Below the pieces are notes generated by a model, which saw only the letters and a list, made by a program, of their open reading frames with translations, searched no databases and was not told the origin of the DNA. A DNA stretch of 64,000 nucleotides, from NCBI GenBank assembly GCA_030272585.1, contig BSYQ01000012.1, positions 1,798,001 to 1,862,000 of the forward strand. Direction: 5' to 3'. This stretch comes from Bryopsis sp. KO-2023. Taxonomy: Eukaryota > Chlorophyta > Ulvophyceae > Bryopsidales > Bryopsidaceae. Of the stretch, positions 41,810 through 52,959 are shown piece by piece. How positions within the stretch are numbered: the stretch's first letter is position 1; every line of letters starts with the position of its first letter. The position numbers were made by a program, and so were the translations under genes.

Positions 41810-42497
41810 GGTCGTGGTAAACACCGAAAACCACCGAAAACCACCGAAAACTACCGAAAACTACCGAAAACTACCGAAAACCACCGAAAACTACCGAAAA
41901 CCACCGAAAACCACCGAAAACTACTCACGAAAACCACCGAAAACTACCGAAAACTACCGAAAACTACTGAAAACTACTCACGAAAACTACTCACGAAAAC
42001 TACTCACGAAAACTACCGAAAACTATAAAAACTGTAACTATGCAGCGATTACCCTTTATAAAAGGAAAAGGGAAAGATAAATATTCAAGACTATTTCAAA
42101 CAAGACATTTGCTTTCAGAGTGGTAACAAGTGAGTCTCCGAGTGATAGTACTTATCGACAAGTGGGTATGCAAGTGTGACCCTCGGGATTCGAACCCGAG
42201 TCAACCAACCAAGGAGCCACTGGAACCAAACCAAGAGTCCATACCATTTGTAACATATTCACTCATATAAACAAAATGAATGTATTAGTTTCTTTTGTGT
42301 GTAATGGGTTTTTTCGGTGGACTCCCCGTTATAAATTTATTTTTACTGTTCAAGTTTTCGTTTTATCATGTCGATTTTTATAGTTTTCGGTGGTTTTCGG
42401 TAGTTTTCGGTAGTTTTCGGTGGTTTTCGTGAGTAGTTTTCGGTGGTTTTCGGTGGTTTTCGGTAGTTTTCGGTAGTTTTCGGTGTTTACCACAACC
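41810..42497. mobile_element. MITE with decamer-repeat terminal inverted repeats and 11-bp target duplication
   Basis: The 11-bp direct repeat GCTCAAAAGTG flanks the element (41799-41809 and 42498-42508). Ends are GG(T)(C/T)GTGGTAAACACCG and inverse. Just inside, each end is a tandem array of ACCGAAAACY decamers: about 20 copies on the left (to 42025) and about 11 inverted copies on the right (42381-42490). A 9-11 bp duplication with long inverted repeats fits Mutator-like (MULE) non-autonomous elements. The interior (42030-42380) contains a tRNA T-arm-like CTCGGGATTCGAACCCGAG on the minus strand. Confidence 0.85.
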
Positions 42498-42508
42498 GCT
42501 CAAAAGTG

Positions 42509-43104
42509 GGGACCACCGACGCTGTCTTGACATCCTTGAGAGTCATTTCGTTAAACACACCCTTCAAGCTTTTCTCCACCCCGTTCGATCCGAATTTCGG
42601 CCGAAAAAACGATTAACTTCACGATTCACGAAAACTTCACGAAAAAACGAAAAACATATTCCAGGATGTTTCCAAAAAAGGGTATCCAGTTTCTCGATTA
42701 ACTTCACGATTCCTGTGACAAATTGCACCAGTATAGATGAAAAAACATATATCAAAGGCTGAATGTGACTGGGAACAAGTTAGCATGGATATCCCCCACA
42801 GTTCTCATGTGGAGATGCCACTTTTTTGACACCTCGATCAAAATTTCGCATGCACCATCCATCCAAACTCCGAGGGTGAAACTGGAACTGTATGGCGTTC
42901 TTTTTTCCTGTTTCGATTACATTCAGTCGAACAAAGTTTGAAGTAACAAAAACACACTATCCGTGGATCCTTATTTTTCAACGCTCCAGTACTGTACTAG
43001 TCATAGGAATAACTTTTAATTTTTTTGTGGGGGGGGGGGATCTGGTCAATTTCAGAAAAGCTGAAATGAACAAGATGGCTACATTTATGGCTATAGTAAT
43101 GTAG
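42509..43104. other. Spacer
   Basis: No gene or repeat seen apart from short CACGATTCACGAAAACTTCACG repetition near 42610-42640. Confidence 0.35.
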
Positions 43105-43661
43105 CCCCCCCCCCCGAATACAGTCCCCCGGGGGACTATAGATTTGCAGTTGTGTGGGAGTTTTAAGGGGGGACTCTATTTGGGGGGGGATTGTATTCGG
43201 GGGATTATACAAAAATTCTGATTAATATGTCCCCTGACTTGTTTACATCCAGAACTGTAGCCAATGCCCCTAAAAAAAAATCACTTGAACACATCTCTAG
43301 TAGTCACATCTTTTTTTCCCTCGTCCAGTTCGAGGTCGATGTCACTCTCGCCCATGTTTGGATAGAAGCGTCGCTCAGAAACGTCGAGTCGGACGTCGAT
43401 GTAGCTGATGTGTGAAAAGAATCGTCACAACCGTTTTTCTGTTTGTTTGTTTTCGTGTCTTGGATTTCCACTACAATCAGAAGTCTTGCAGACGCGACTC
43501 GCATCGTCTGTCGAACGTGGTTCTCCCCCACCCAGTCGAACTTGGATTTTTTTTTTGAAGGGGGGGACTGTATTTAGGAGGAAAACCACGTTCGACAGGG
43601 GGGGATTGTATTTGGGGGGGGGGATACTAATCGGGGGGGGACTGTATTCGGGGGGGGGGGG
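43105..43661. mobile_element. Poly-C/G-ended short DNA element, copy 2
   Basis: Same termini (CCCCCCCCCCGAATACAG and inverse) and same interior as the element at 23484-24026, including the GTTTGGATAGAAGCGTCGC stretch. Small indels separate the copies (557 against 543 bp). TA lies just outside each end. Confidence 0.7.
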
Positions 43662-45201
43662 TTACATATTATTTTCAATGCATGAAAAGGGGTTAGTATG
43701 ACTGCTCTGGTTAATCTCACATGTGGAGCAAGAAAGACAGATGAATCTGAGCATTGGCCTGGTGTCATTCCAGTCTCTGCACGCAATTTTTGCACAAGAC
43801 GGAAGGGGGGTACCACCGGCGCCGTCGCCGACGCAGCATTGTCGACGAATGACATTTGACGGCGACAGTGTAACGCAGATATGTGCACCCTTCCACCTTG
43901 TGATGTTAAGAACTGCGAGATGTGTGGAAGTGGGTTGGTGATTGAGGTTTTTTCGGTTGAGAGGTGTGGATGTGGGTTGGTTGTGGATTGTGTGGTTTCC
44001 ATAGGTATTAGAACCTTTCAAGTTTTTTTTTGACTCGCCCTACACACGATCTTTCGAATCGGCGTCGTTCCTTTCTTGTTCCTTTATGTAAACTTGCTGC
44101 TTGTATTTGCGCACGCGTCTCACCTTGTTTGTTTGATTGACGGAATGAGACCACAAGATGGAGCTTTCTCTCAAGAAAAAGAACCAAAAGTTTCAAATGG
44201 AAACCCAAGCTGGGTGTGGGGAGTGAGTGGTGGTTGGAAAAAAAAATATATATTTGGGGTTTAAACAAATTATTTTAGGTTGGGGAGGGTGTAGGGAGTG
44301 AATGGTTTTGTGAAAAAAGGTTTTTTTCTGGTGGAAACATGGTGGAAAAACAGAAGCGGTGTTGTGTGTTCGTTCCGGCTTCTTTCTTGGTATATCTTTT
44401 GGAATTGAAGTAAAGCACTATACTCTTGTCTTTTTCAAAACACAATTGTGCCTTGAAACTAGGTTTTTATGTCAATCAATCCCAGTTAATCCAAAAAATA
44501 TATATATATGTTTTTCTGTTGTGCAACCATTAACCGGCTGTATTTCGATGTGTGAATTTTGTCATCGTAAAGCGGGGGTTCTTGTGTTCGAGCACGATTT
44601 TAACAAAGCTGAATTCAACACTCTTTTCATCAGCAACTTATCCAAACATGCTGACTGTTTGCGTGCAGCAACTATAAAGTTCTTGATTGAATCAGGATGG
44701 CTTTCTATCATTGCTTGTATTTAGCATTTACAAACAAAGGATGCAAGTTCTATTCATTTTCTTTTCATGTCGGTATAGAATCTACCACTAACTTACCTTG
44801 AAGGTGGTTCGATCCAAAGTCCAGGAAACCAGAAAGAAATTGTTCCAGAAAGAACAATTCAACAGACCTCGTTACAAATTTAACAGAGCCTAGTAGAGAT
44901 CTCACACTCATATACAAGTCATACAATAAAAAACCTAACAGCAGCTTGAAAGTCATCAGCACTGAAGAAAGTAAGTTCTCCCAACCCTCAAATAAAACAA
45001 GTCTTAATAGTAACGCAACGCCTCACGAAAACAGTGTGGCAAGCATCAACCAAGTACGCAATCTTTTGTTAAAATTCTCAAAACCCCTCGCCGCTGCTGA
45101 AAATAATTGCGAAACACGCGCCCCAACTTCGTTTCCCCAAAGATTGAACAGGTCAGACCTGAAGGAGAATCACAGCCGTCGACAGAACGGCTCAATCCAA
45201 C
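43662..45201. other. AT-rich spacer with short ORFs
   Basis: A 121-codon frame at 44359-44724 and a 146-codon frame starting at 44946 have no recognisable motifs. The latter overlaps the 3' end of the minus-strand Gly-rich gene and is probably noise. Confidence 0.35.
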
Positions 45202-45993
45202 TTATCTCCTGCCAGGAGCACCAGGTCGTCCAGGAGCTCCTCCGCCACCACCGCCGCCGCCACCTCCACCGCCACCTCCACCGCCGAAGCCGCCACCTCG
45301 GCCGCCCTGACCAGGAGCGGGTGCAGGCTGTGCGAAAGCCACGGGTGTGGACTTCTTACCACCGCACTTGCACTTACAATCTTTGAAATCTTTGAAATGA
45401 AAAGCGCAAGTCAAGGGATCGCACGCTGCAGCCACAACAAAAAGGGGGTTCTGTCAGCGCCGGTGGGTCGGTTTATCGATGACGTCCCTGCAAAAATGAT
45501 TGCAACGGAACAGTGGAATTTCACGAATTAATTTTTGCTCACTCCAGTCTCCACAGTCATGCAGCTTCGACGCCTTTCCAGCAACGAGACATTGGCACTC
45601 GCACTCGTTATCGTCCCATGCCGCAGCATCGCAGTTGAATTTTTCCTTGTGGCCGTCGCAATCTGAAGAAACAACCTCTCAGTTCATGTTATGTTTCCAC
45701 CAGCGCCTGCATAACCCCGATCTCAATTTAGCGACAAATGGCCCGGGATGCCCTCACCTTGTTTCTTGCAGGCGTTCAACTTTCGGCCCCCTGCCGGAAA
45801 ACCTGAAAACAAAAAGACACACAAAGAGTTGGAGCAATGTCCACCACGATACGCGAATGGGTCGCTGCTCAATTATTCCAGGTCCAGTTCACGCAGCACC
45901 TGATCAAAGATTTGGAGTGAACGAAAACATACCATTAGCGAAAGCAAGCGCTGCAAAAACGCAAGCAACCAGAAGAATGCGCGTCGAAGTCAT
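45202..45993 (-). CDS. Secreted small protein with Cys/acidic domain and Gly-rich tail, four exons
   Basis: Exons (minus strand) 45993-45933, 45802-45758, 45662-45543 and 45425-45202, all GT-AG, phases consistent, 149 residues. Residues 1-20 are a signal peptide (MTSTRILLVACVFAALAFAN). The middle has ten or so Cys (CDGHKEKFNCD, DNECECQC, CKCKCG), followed by an Ala/Pro stretch and a (Gly)n tail ending APGRPGAPGRR. It looks like an extracellular matrix or wall protein with a disulphide-bonded head. No named family recognised. Gly-rich codons here are mixed GGC/GGT/GGA, unlike a simple trinucleotide expansion. Confidence 0.8.
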
Positions 45994-48900
45994 CTTGTAG
46001 ATCGAAAGGCAAGAAATGTGTTTTGCACAGCTGCTGAGGGATGTGGTTTCTTTTACGCCCCTCCCAACTTGCCTAGACGTATTTATTGTGGTGGCGGGGC
46101 TCGTATTTGGGGCGTTACGTGTGTGTCAGGGACACCTGGTGCATTCGGTGTCATTTCTAACACCACTTCCCAGATGTTTTCCCAACGGGTGGACCTTTCA
46201 GTGTCATCTCGTCCTTCCTTCATGCTTTTTGGATTGGTCGATTGATTCATGTCCTCTGGTTAAAAATAGAAAACAGGAAAGAAAGGGGAAAAAAGTTGAT
46301 CAGGATTGCCCAACCATGTGCAGAATTTCAAAAATCCTTTTTTACTACAAAAGAACAAAAGGTGCTCCTCACCCAATGATGCCCGAAAAACACAAATATA
46401 GAGTGTTTATACTCTGAAGAAAAACCCCACCACACCTTTGCAGATGTTCATCCCCCCACCTCCTCTTCCAGTCTTACTGAAGAGCAGAATCGTCAGATCA
46501 CTAATCCATTACTAATATCTGTGCTGAAACGATAGCAGCCCACAGAAAACGACGATTTGGCTGCGATTCACGATGGAGTGGGACTTATCTACAGGTGGCG
46601 ATCAATCGCTTTGCTGTGTGTGTTTTTTTCGCACGAGCTCGAATGCTTTTCTTCTCACAGACGTTTTTTTTCGGGGCGGGTGGGGGCTACAGCAGATTTT
46701 CCTGCAAGGATTGTGCAAAAAGAGGACGAAGCGGAGGCTGAGCTGGTTGCGGATCGGCTATTGGAGGAACCACTTGTGGAGGTGATATTTCTGCCCTTTT
46801 TTTCAAAAGTAATTTGGGAAAGTTTTTGCTGCTTTTGTTGAGCAGCTATCTCGACACAACAATCACTTCCTCCTTTTCTTCCGTTTTGGTCAAAATATGG
46901 TGGAAAGAAAGCAGTGATACAAATTAAAGCGTTGTCGATCCAGACGTGGAAGTGTTTCACAGAATGTCACAAAAGAAGTCCCATATCACTCGATTCCTTC
47001 GACTGCTACGTTTTCTTCCACACCCAGAGATCGAAAACCTTCACAGAAATGTAACCCTCGTTTAACCCTTCAAACAAATAGTGCCAATTTCTGCCAAATT
47101 GTGCATCCCAAGCACCACAAAAGTAAATCAAAAAGTCCCTATTAGCTCTATATAAAAACTCCCAAATCCCACCAAAAAATAATCTCCAAAAAGGGAGGGA
47201 AGAACACAGTTCCGGGATGGGTGAAAAACCGAGTAAAGAAAGACCAACTGAGTGAGCTTAAGAACCCAAACTACTGAGATCCACAACTCCAAAAGGTACC
47301 CCTACAGACCACCTCAGCAATTAGTCCTTTCAATCGTCCCACCCTAAAACTTCGCAAAAGGAACCGCGCTTCCTGCGGAACCGTAAATTTCGGTATTCGT
47401 TCGGTGGGTAGGCTTCGAATAATATGCACTTGGTAATACGTGTATTCTCAAAAAGCATGAACAGCATTTGAATAAACCTTTGGAGTGGCAACTGAGTGAG
47501 TCTCAACCCGACCTATAGCAACGGCTCGCATAAATCATCCTCGCACTGGAAACCCAATGTCAGTTTGTCCAAGGGATCCAGAGAGGGAGGTACTGCATTT
47601 AACCAAAAAAAAATGCATAAAATATTTATCCCGAATATGGACTTAAGCCCTTGGAGCAAAATAAATCCTATCAAACGCTGCCGCAACCCTCGATCTTTGC
47701 AGTTTTGTCATTTGGAGCACCTCCACTCTGTGGAATTGTCAGACAGGGGTATTTCAGAACATCCCACCGCACCCTGGAACAAAAAGAAAAGCGCTTCACA
47801 ACTGCTCTCCTTAAAAACCGAAATCAAAATAACTTTCTTACAGGAAGGCTGTGGTTTTCTGCGTGTAATCTCTGTTTGTTTGTTTTGTTTTGCCAAGTAT
47901 CGCTTTTCGAACGCACCAACCAATGAGGTGTGAAAAAAATGACACCGAATACACCATCTGTTCCTGGATTAACACGCAACCCCGCCGCCACAATAAATTC
48001 TTTGGGGGTGGAGCGGGGATTATGAAAAAGAAAATCCCTCGGTGGTTGTTTGGTTGCAACCCTCCTGTTCCAGTGCTCCAGTGTTTTTCTCATGCAACGC
48101 TTGTACATATACTTGGATGGAGCTCAGCGTTAAAATAAGAAAAAGTAATATGGAAAGCGAAGCAGAAGTTTTTTGGTAGTTTTTCCACAAGAAAATATGG
48201 TGTTTTGAGGGGTGGCCCCAGGAATTTGTAACAAGCCCTTGTTATTTTATGAAAAATCGTCATTGATGTTTTCTGCCAAGGTTCGGCACTGTATATTTTC
48301 TTTGTGCGACTAGAGGTTTCAATCAACACATCAACTCAGGTTAATTACCCATGTATTGTATCGAACAGCATAAGAAGTTTGTTTTGCCAACCAACACATC
48401 TATTGCACGAGGGTTTTTGCTGTCTTCACCCTGTTTAAAAACGAATGGGGGTTTCTTAAGGGACGAAAAGGCTTTCCTCAGCCTGAGAAGGATAAACCAT
48501 GTTCCATCCATGCACACCGCCAAAGAAATACTATCATTATCCCCTACCTGAAGTCTCATTGTTGCATGCTTGGTTTGGTTTGGTTTGGTTCGGTTTTGGT
48601 TTGAAAGAAAAGGCTCTCGATATCAGCGTATTGCACTATTCAACCAAGGACAATTCACCCGAGGAGCTCGAGGCTTTATTACACAAGTCCGTATCAACAA
48701 ACAATTATTGCTCGAGGCCAAGAACGAGAGATGCACAGCACGAATCACAGCACGAGTCGTGGTGTTGATGTTACCACTTCTTGGGCAGGATAGATCGCGA
48801 CGAGCGTCGTTGGGCGGTCTCTTCATCAGAAGAGTTTCGTCTGGCACTGTCAATTCATACCCAACAGGTGGCACGTCATTTCCAAGACCTTCTTTGATCT

Positions 48901-49060
48901 GATGCACACTTCGCTAGGACAGTCGCATCCAGCTGCCGACATAAATACACAGGCTGCACAGCAACCCTCAGCAAAAAAAAAAAATCCAATTCTTCTGTTG
49001 CGATTTACAAAGCGTATTTGAAAATATTGCTGGAAAGAAATACGTCTGTTTCCTGCCCAA
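45994..49060. other. Intergenic, no supported gene
   Basis: Includes ORFs of 90-145 codons at 46016-46417, 46557-46841 (+), 46655-46960 (-) and 47496-47933, none with a recognisable domain. A (GGTTT)n-like run lies at about 48570-48602. The region just upstream of 49061 should hold the promoter of the Gly-rich gene. Confidence 0.35.
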
Positions 49061-49934
49061 ATGACGAAGCAGTTGATTGCCGTGGCATTGGCGGGCTTGT
49101 TCATTCTCGCTGTCCATGCTGACACTGGTATTTAACGAGCTCGACACCGCTCGCTTTTTCCTTGATACTTTCAATTGAAGTGCGCATGGGGCCTTCTTTG
49201 TCCTCGCGGTGATTTTTGTTTGCACCGTTTTGCTAACCCCCCTGCGATTGATCGATTGTGTTTGTCTTGTTTTGCAGATCTCGATGATCGTCGAGGACGA
49301 ACACGTGAGTTGCTCGGTTCAGGTTTCAGTGGTGGCTTCGTCCTTCCGTTTTTACTCCTGTGATTTGCGACATTTTGGATTTGATGTAGTCAAGCGCAGC
49401 TTAATGGGAGGCGGCGGAGGAGGTGGTGGTGGTGGCGGCGGCGGCGGAGGAGGAGGAGGAGGCGGCGGAGGTGGTGGCGGAGGCGGTGGCGGAGGCGGTG
49501 GCGGCGGCGGTGGAGGAGGAGGAGGGAGACACCACTACTACTATGGGGGCCACTACCATGGGAAGCGTGAGTTATCCGCAGTTGCCCTCGTTTCCAAATT
49601 CTGTGTTGTGATTCCTTTGCAAAATATTTGATTTTACTTTCTTGTTGCAGTTCGAAAGCTCCTTGGCGGAGGCGGTGGAGGCGGTGGTGGTGGAGGAGGA
49701 GGAGGCGGCGGAGGTGGCGGCGGAGGTGGTGGTGGTGGAGGAGGAGGAGGCGGCGGAGGCGGTGGCGGAGGCGGTGGCGGAGGCGGTGGTGGCGGTGGTG
49801 GTGGCGGAGGAGGTGCTCGATATCCGTGGCGATATGGGAAACGTAAGTGATCTTGAGGTCCTTTCTGGGAGCTGTTTATGTTTGTGTGCAATGTGCTAAG
49901 GCTAGGTCAATGTGTCCTTCTCGTTGCAGTGTAA
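49061..49934 (+). CDS. Secreted glycine-rich protein, five exons
   Basis: Exons 49061-49127, 49278-49304, 49390-49566, 49651-49842 and 49930-49934 (the last holds only the end of one codon and the stop TAA). 155 residues. The N-terminal MTKQLIAVALAGLFILAVHA is a signal peptide. A short charged link (DLDDRRGRTL) is followed by two Gly-only blocks separated by RHHYYYGGHYHGK and KLL, ending ARYPWRYGKL. The composition fits a cell-wall or extracellular-matrix Gly-rich protein. Minus-strand poly-Pro frames over it are mirror images of the Gly codons. A paralogue in inverse orientation lies at 63531-63987. Confidence 0.8.
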
Positions 49935-51275
49935 AGCTCCTTGCAGTGCTGACGATGGAGATTGGAAGTAAATCCTGATTATGTGGATTGGTCCCTGATC
50001 TATGATTCGATTCAACACGTCGCAACCTGAGGCCAGACCTGGCCGGTTCTGTTGCCTTTTTAGTTATGAGCTATTTCATACCACAGTCGACTTCCAACAC
50101 AATCTTGTTGGAGTTGTGATGTCCAACTTTTTTCTTTCTTCTGTTGGTTCCAAGATACCAATTTTCGTTGTTTCTTGGTCTGATCAAGTTGATATCAAAC
50201 TGATTCAAACTGACAAACTGTACAATGTAAAATATAATATGTTTATCTTGTTGGGATAACAATGGCTGTTGAAAAAGATTGTTCCTTCATTGGTTTTACT
50301 TCTTGACAGTCCTACTACAGGAAATGTTTACACTAATTTACACTTATGTTTTCACAAATTCCTTCTCAAACAGCCATTCCTCATGCTGATCAGATGGAAT
50401 TTTTTTTTGAGGAATTCCATCTGATCAGCATTTGGGAGTTTTACAGCAACAAAAAGTTTTTGAAAAAAGATATTATGCACCTATCTTCCAGGACAAATGC
50501 TTTTAATGTAACAATACTACACTCCACTCTCAGTGTGTGTTTCAGCGCTGGACAATTCTAGGGAAGTTGCCACATACTGGTCAAAAAATAAAATAAAAAA
50601 ATTAACTACATGCGAAGATATATATACAATCGTGATATATATATATCTCTAAGATGACAAAAGAAAACCCGTGAAAATGACAGAAACTCAATCAAAGAAC
50701 TCCAGCTCGTTTCGACGCGCCTCGCTACGATTCTGACCACCAGCCCGTAAAAACGTGTGGTTGGACTATTTGATGGATTTGAGGTCGCTTAACGGTGCTA
50801 CTGTATAAAAGTGTTCAGTTTTTTTACATATATATCCCCTCTAAAACGATCCCATATGACCCAAGCAAAAAACGATTCTTCTTGTGTTTTCATGAACCAG
50901 TCATTTTTAATCAAAGCTGAAAGTAGGCAAGGGGTTCTTTGATCAGACATTCTGTTTGTATCATGGATCAGCCAGCATCAAGTAAAACTAATTATTACTA
51001 TGCCGGAATTAATCTTCCATGTTTTCTTGGGAACAGAAAAAGTAACAAAATAACAGGGATCGCAATTGAACATGTCGCCTTGATGTGATCAGGTCTAAGA
51101 AACGCTAAAAAAGTCCATAAAAAACAAAACAGGCGTTTATTCAGCAGCTTCAAAAATGTTTTCATTCTGGCTTTCCCTTGCTTATACTTCCATGCGGATA
51201 TCACAATGCCAGATTCTTCATCAATCATGGGAGAAGACGGCAATTCTTACTGAAAGCATAGCATTTATATATACA
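49935..51275. other. 3' flank of the Gly-rich gene, duplicated at 61.6-63.5 kb
   Basis: Segments at 50185-50240 and 50650-50830 recur inverted at about 63178-63245 and 61650-61830, showing the duplication extends beyond the gene. A perfect 19-bp-arm hairpin (ATGCTGATCAGATGGAATT and inverse) sits at 50382-50436. (TA)n runs occur near 50615-50645. No gene. Confidence 0.6.
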
Positions 51276-51294
51276 TATCACTATGGGAAAAACC

Positions 51295-51710
51295 CGTCTG
51301 TGCGACGTTTGACACACCCTCGCACAATCTTTTATCCACAGCGCATATAGTATGCGCGACATCGCACGGCTGTGCGACTAGTTGGCACCGTTTACGCGAT
51401 GTCGCGCTGTGCGATGTTGCATTCCTGACGTCTTTGCTTGGGACATCGCACAGAGGACATCGCACAGTGCATATGCAGCATCGCACATTATGCGATGCAT
51501 TCGCCCCGTTTACGCGATGTCGTATCGTAACGTGTCTTGCGATGACGACTCTTGCGAGAGACATCGCACGGGGCTGTTCGAACAACGCACGGCGTGTGAT
51601 GTTTTGGCACCGTTTACGCGATGTTCTGTTGGGCGATGTTGTGGCAGCACCTGTGCGATGTTCTGTTGGCCGATGTTGTGCCCCCGTTTATGCGATGAAA
51701 AGAGAGGCGA
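51295..51710. repeat. Left subterminal TGTGCGATG array of CACTA 2
   Basis: About 20 copies of GCGATGTCGCAC/TGTGCGATG in both orientations, interspersed with TGGCACCGTTTACGCGATG units. It is the counterpart of the TGTGCGGGG array of CACTA 1, but with a different core. Confidence 0.85.
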
Positions 51711-52310
51711 TGTCAGTTTTATTGTTGGAAAATTCTTTACACAACAACGAAGGTACTTGAAGCCCACTAAACAATACCCTAAATTCCTGATTCACCTCAT
51801 TTGATTGCCAGCAAACGAGGATATCCTCTCTTTTATTTTTCCCAGAATATTGTTGTTCCCTTGATTTAGAAACAAGCTCTTTTGCCATTCTCTCCCAAAA
51901 AGAAACCACTTTCAACTGGTGCCATCTTTCCCAAATCAGCGTCACTGGGCTAAATATCCCACCAATAAGCAAAAAGGTATCTCTGCAAAAGCTCTTTGCT
52001 CCTACCCGAAAATACAACTTGACTTGTGTATCCCATGTCACCTGAGACAAGAAATTTGTTGACGCAAAGAATCCCAAGAAATCAAGATAAACTGCTGGAA
52101 GAAACTATTGGCAGGCGAAGCAAAACATACACTTTTCTGTGGCTGACAGAGTCACTCTGTTTCTTTCTTTTCCAGTCTGTACTGCATTTCCAAGTGCACC
52201 AAAAGACTGCTATTCCTGCACATTCTCATCATTTAAAGCAAACTCGAAAACAAAACCGAGAAGGAATATCTGAATATCTAATTTCATGTTCAGTCCTCCG
52301 ACCCGTCCCA
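51711..52310 (-). other. CACTA 2 interior, unassigned
   Basis: A 129-codon minus-strand frame (51688-52077) is open but has no motif I recognise. It may belong to another captured piece. Confidence 0.25.
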
Positions 52311-52429
52311 GAAATTCACCCAAATCCTGTCAGAGTCAGGACCCAAACCAGGGCCCAACTGCTCCATGTCAGGATCGAGAAGTCGTGGCTCCCCTCTGAA
52401 TGGTTCTCCCCGCTGGAAGTCTTCTGGCC

Positions 52430-52890
52430 TTGACCCGGCAGTCCCAAAGGTGCAATCGGATCAAATCTTGGGACACAGGGCCCTGGCCTTCCTGGCATTC
52501 CAGGGTGCCACACCCCGCCCCGAAACATAGGGTCATTGGGCCCCACATGCATTCCACCCCCCATCCTTCCCCCACCCAAACCCCCTACTCCCATTCCCAT
52601 GTCTGGCATCATGCCCCCTTGACCCCCAGGGTAATATGGGTACCTTGGCCCCCCCACATAAGCAGGGTGAGGCCGCTGAGCTGGTCCATCCCTCAGAGGA
52701 TCTGTCTGTGGGGCCTTGGGAGGGTCCACCGGTTTAGATTCAGGAGTTCTGCCCTTGCTCTCTGATATCCCGCGAACCACGTTCGTGAGTCTCCCCACCA
52801 AATCGCCAAAACTCTTGTAGCCTCTTATTAAGTCCTCGGAGTCCGTGATGTATTCCGTCACGTCATCAACCGCTTCGGTTTCTGGAGGTT
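52430..52890 (-). pseudogene. PSMF1: Captured fragment of PI31 (proteasome inhibitor subunit 1)
   Basis: The minus-strand frame gives an acidic segment (DLIRGYKSFGDLVGRL), a Pro-rich linker, a Gly/Met-rich run, then HVGPNDPMFRGG and VPRFDPIAPLGLPG. These match the C-terminal Pro-rich region of PI31, whose hallmark is VGPxDPxF...PGARFDPxGPP. PI31 binds and regulates the 20S proteasome. The N-terminal FP domain is absent and the 3' end runs into unrelated sequence (stop near 52316), so only a middle-to-C-terminal fragment is present. Confidence 0.75.
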
Positions 52891-52959
52891 GGTCTTTCCC
52901 CAAAAACCAGATAATTCGTCAACAAACTCGGGCCGACCACGAGGCATTTCACCAACAGG

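Noticed and set aside
42180-42205. tRNA gene on the minus strand in the decamer MITE
   Set aside because: Only the T-arm is recognisable; no matching acceptor 5' half or anticodon arm.
49423-49891. Long poly-Pro and Ala/Glu frames over the Gly-rich exons
   Set aside because: They are other-frame and minus-strand readings of GGN codons; only the frame with signal peptide and splice sites is supported.
51382-51804. 140-codon ORF at the left end of CACTA 2
   Set aside because: It reads through the TGTGCGATG repeat array in several frames; no domain.
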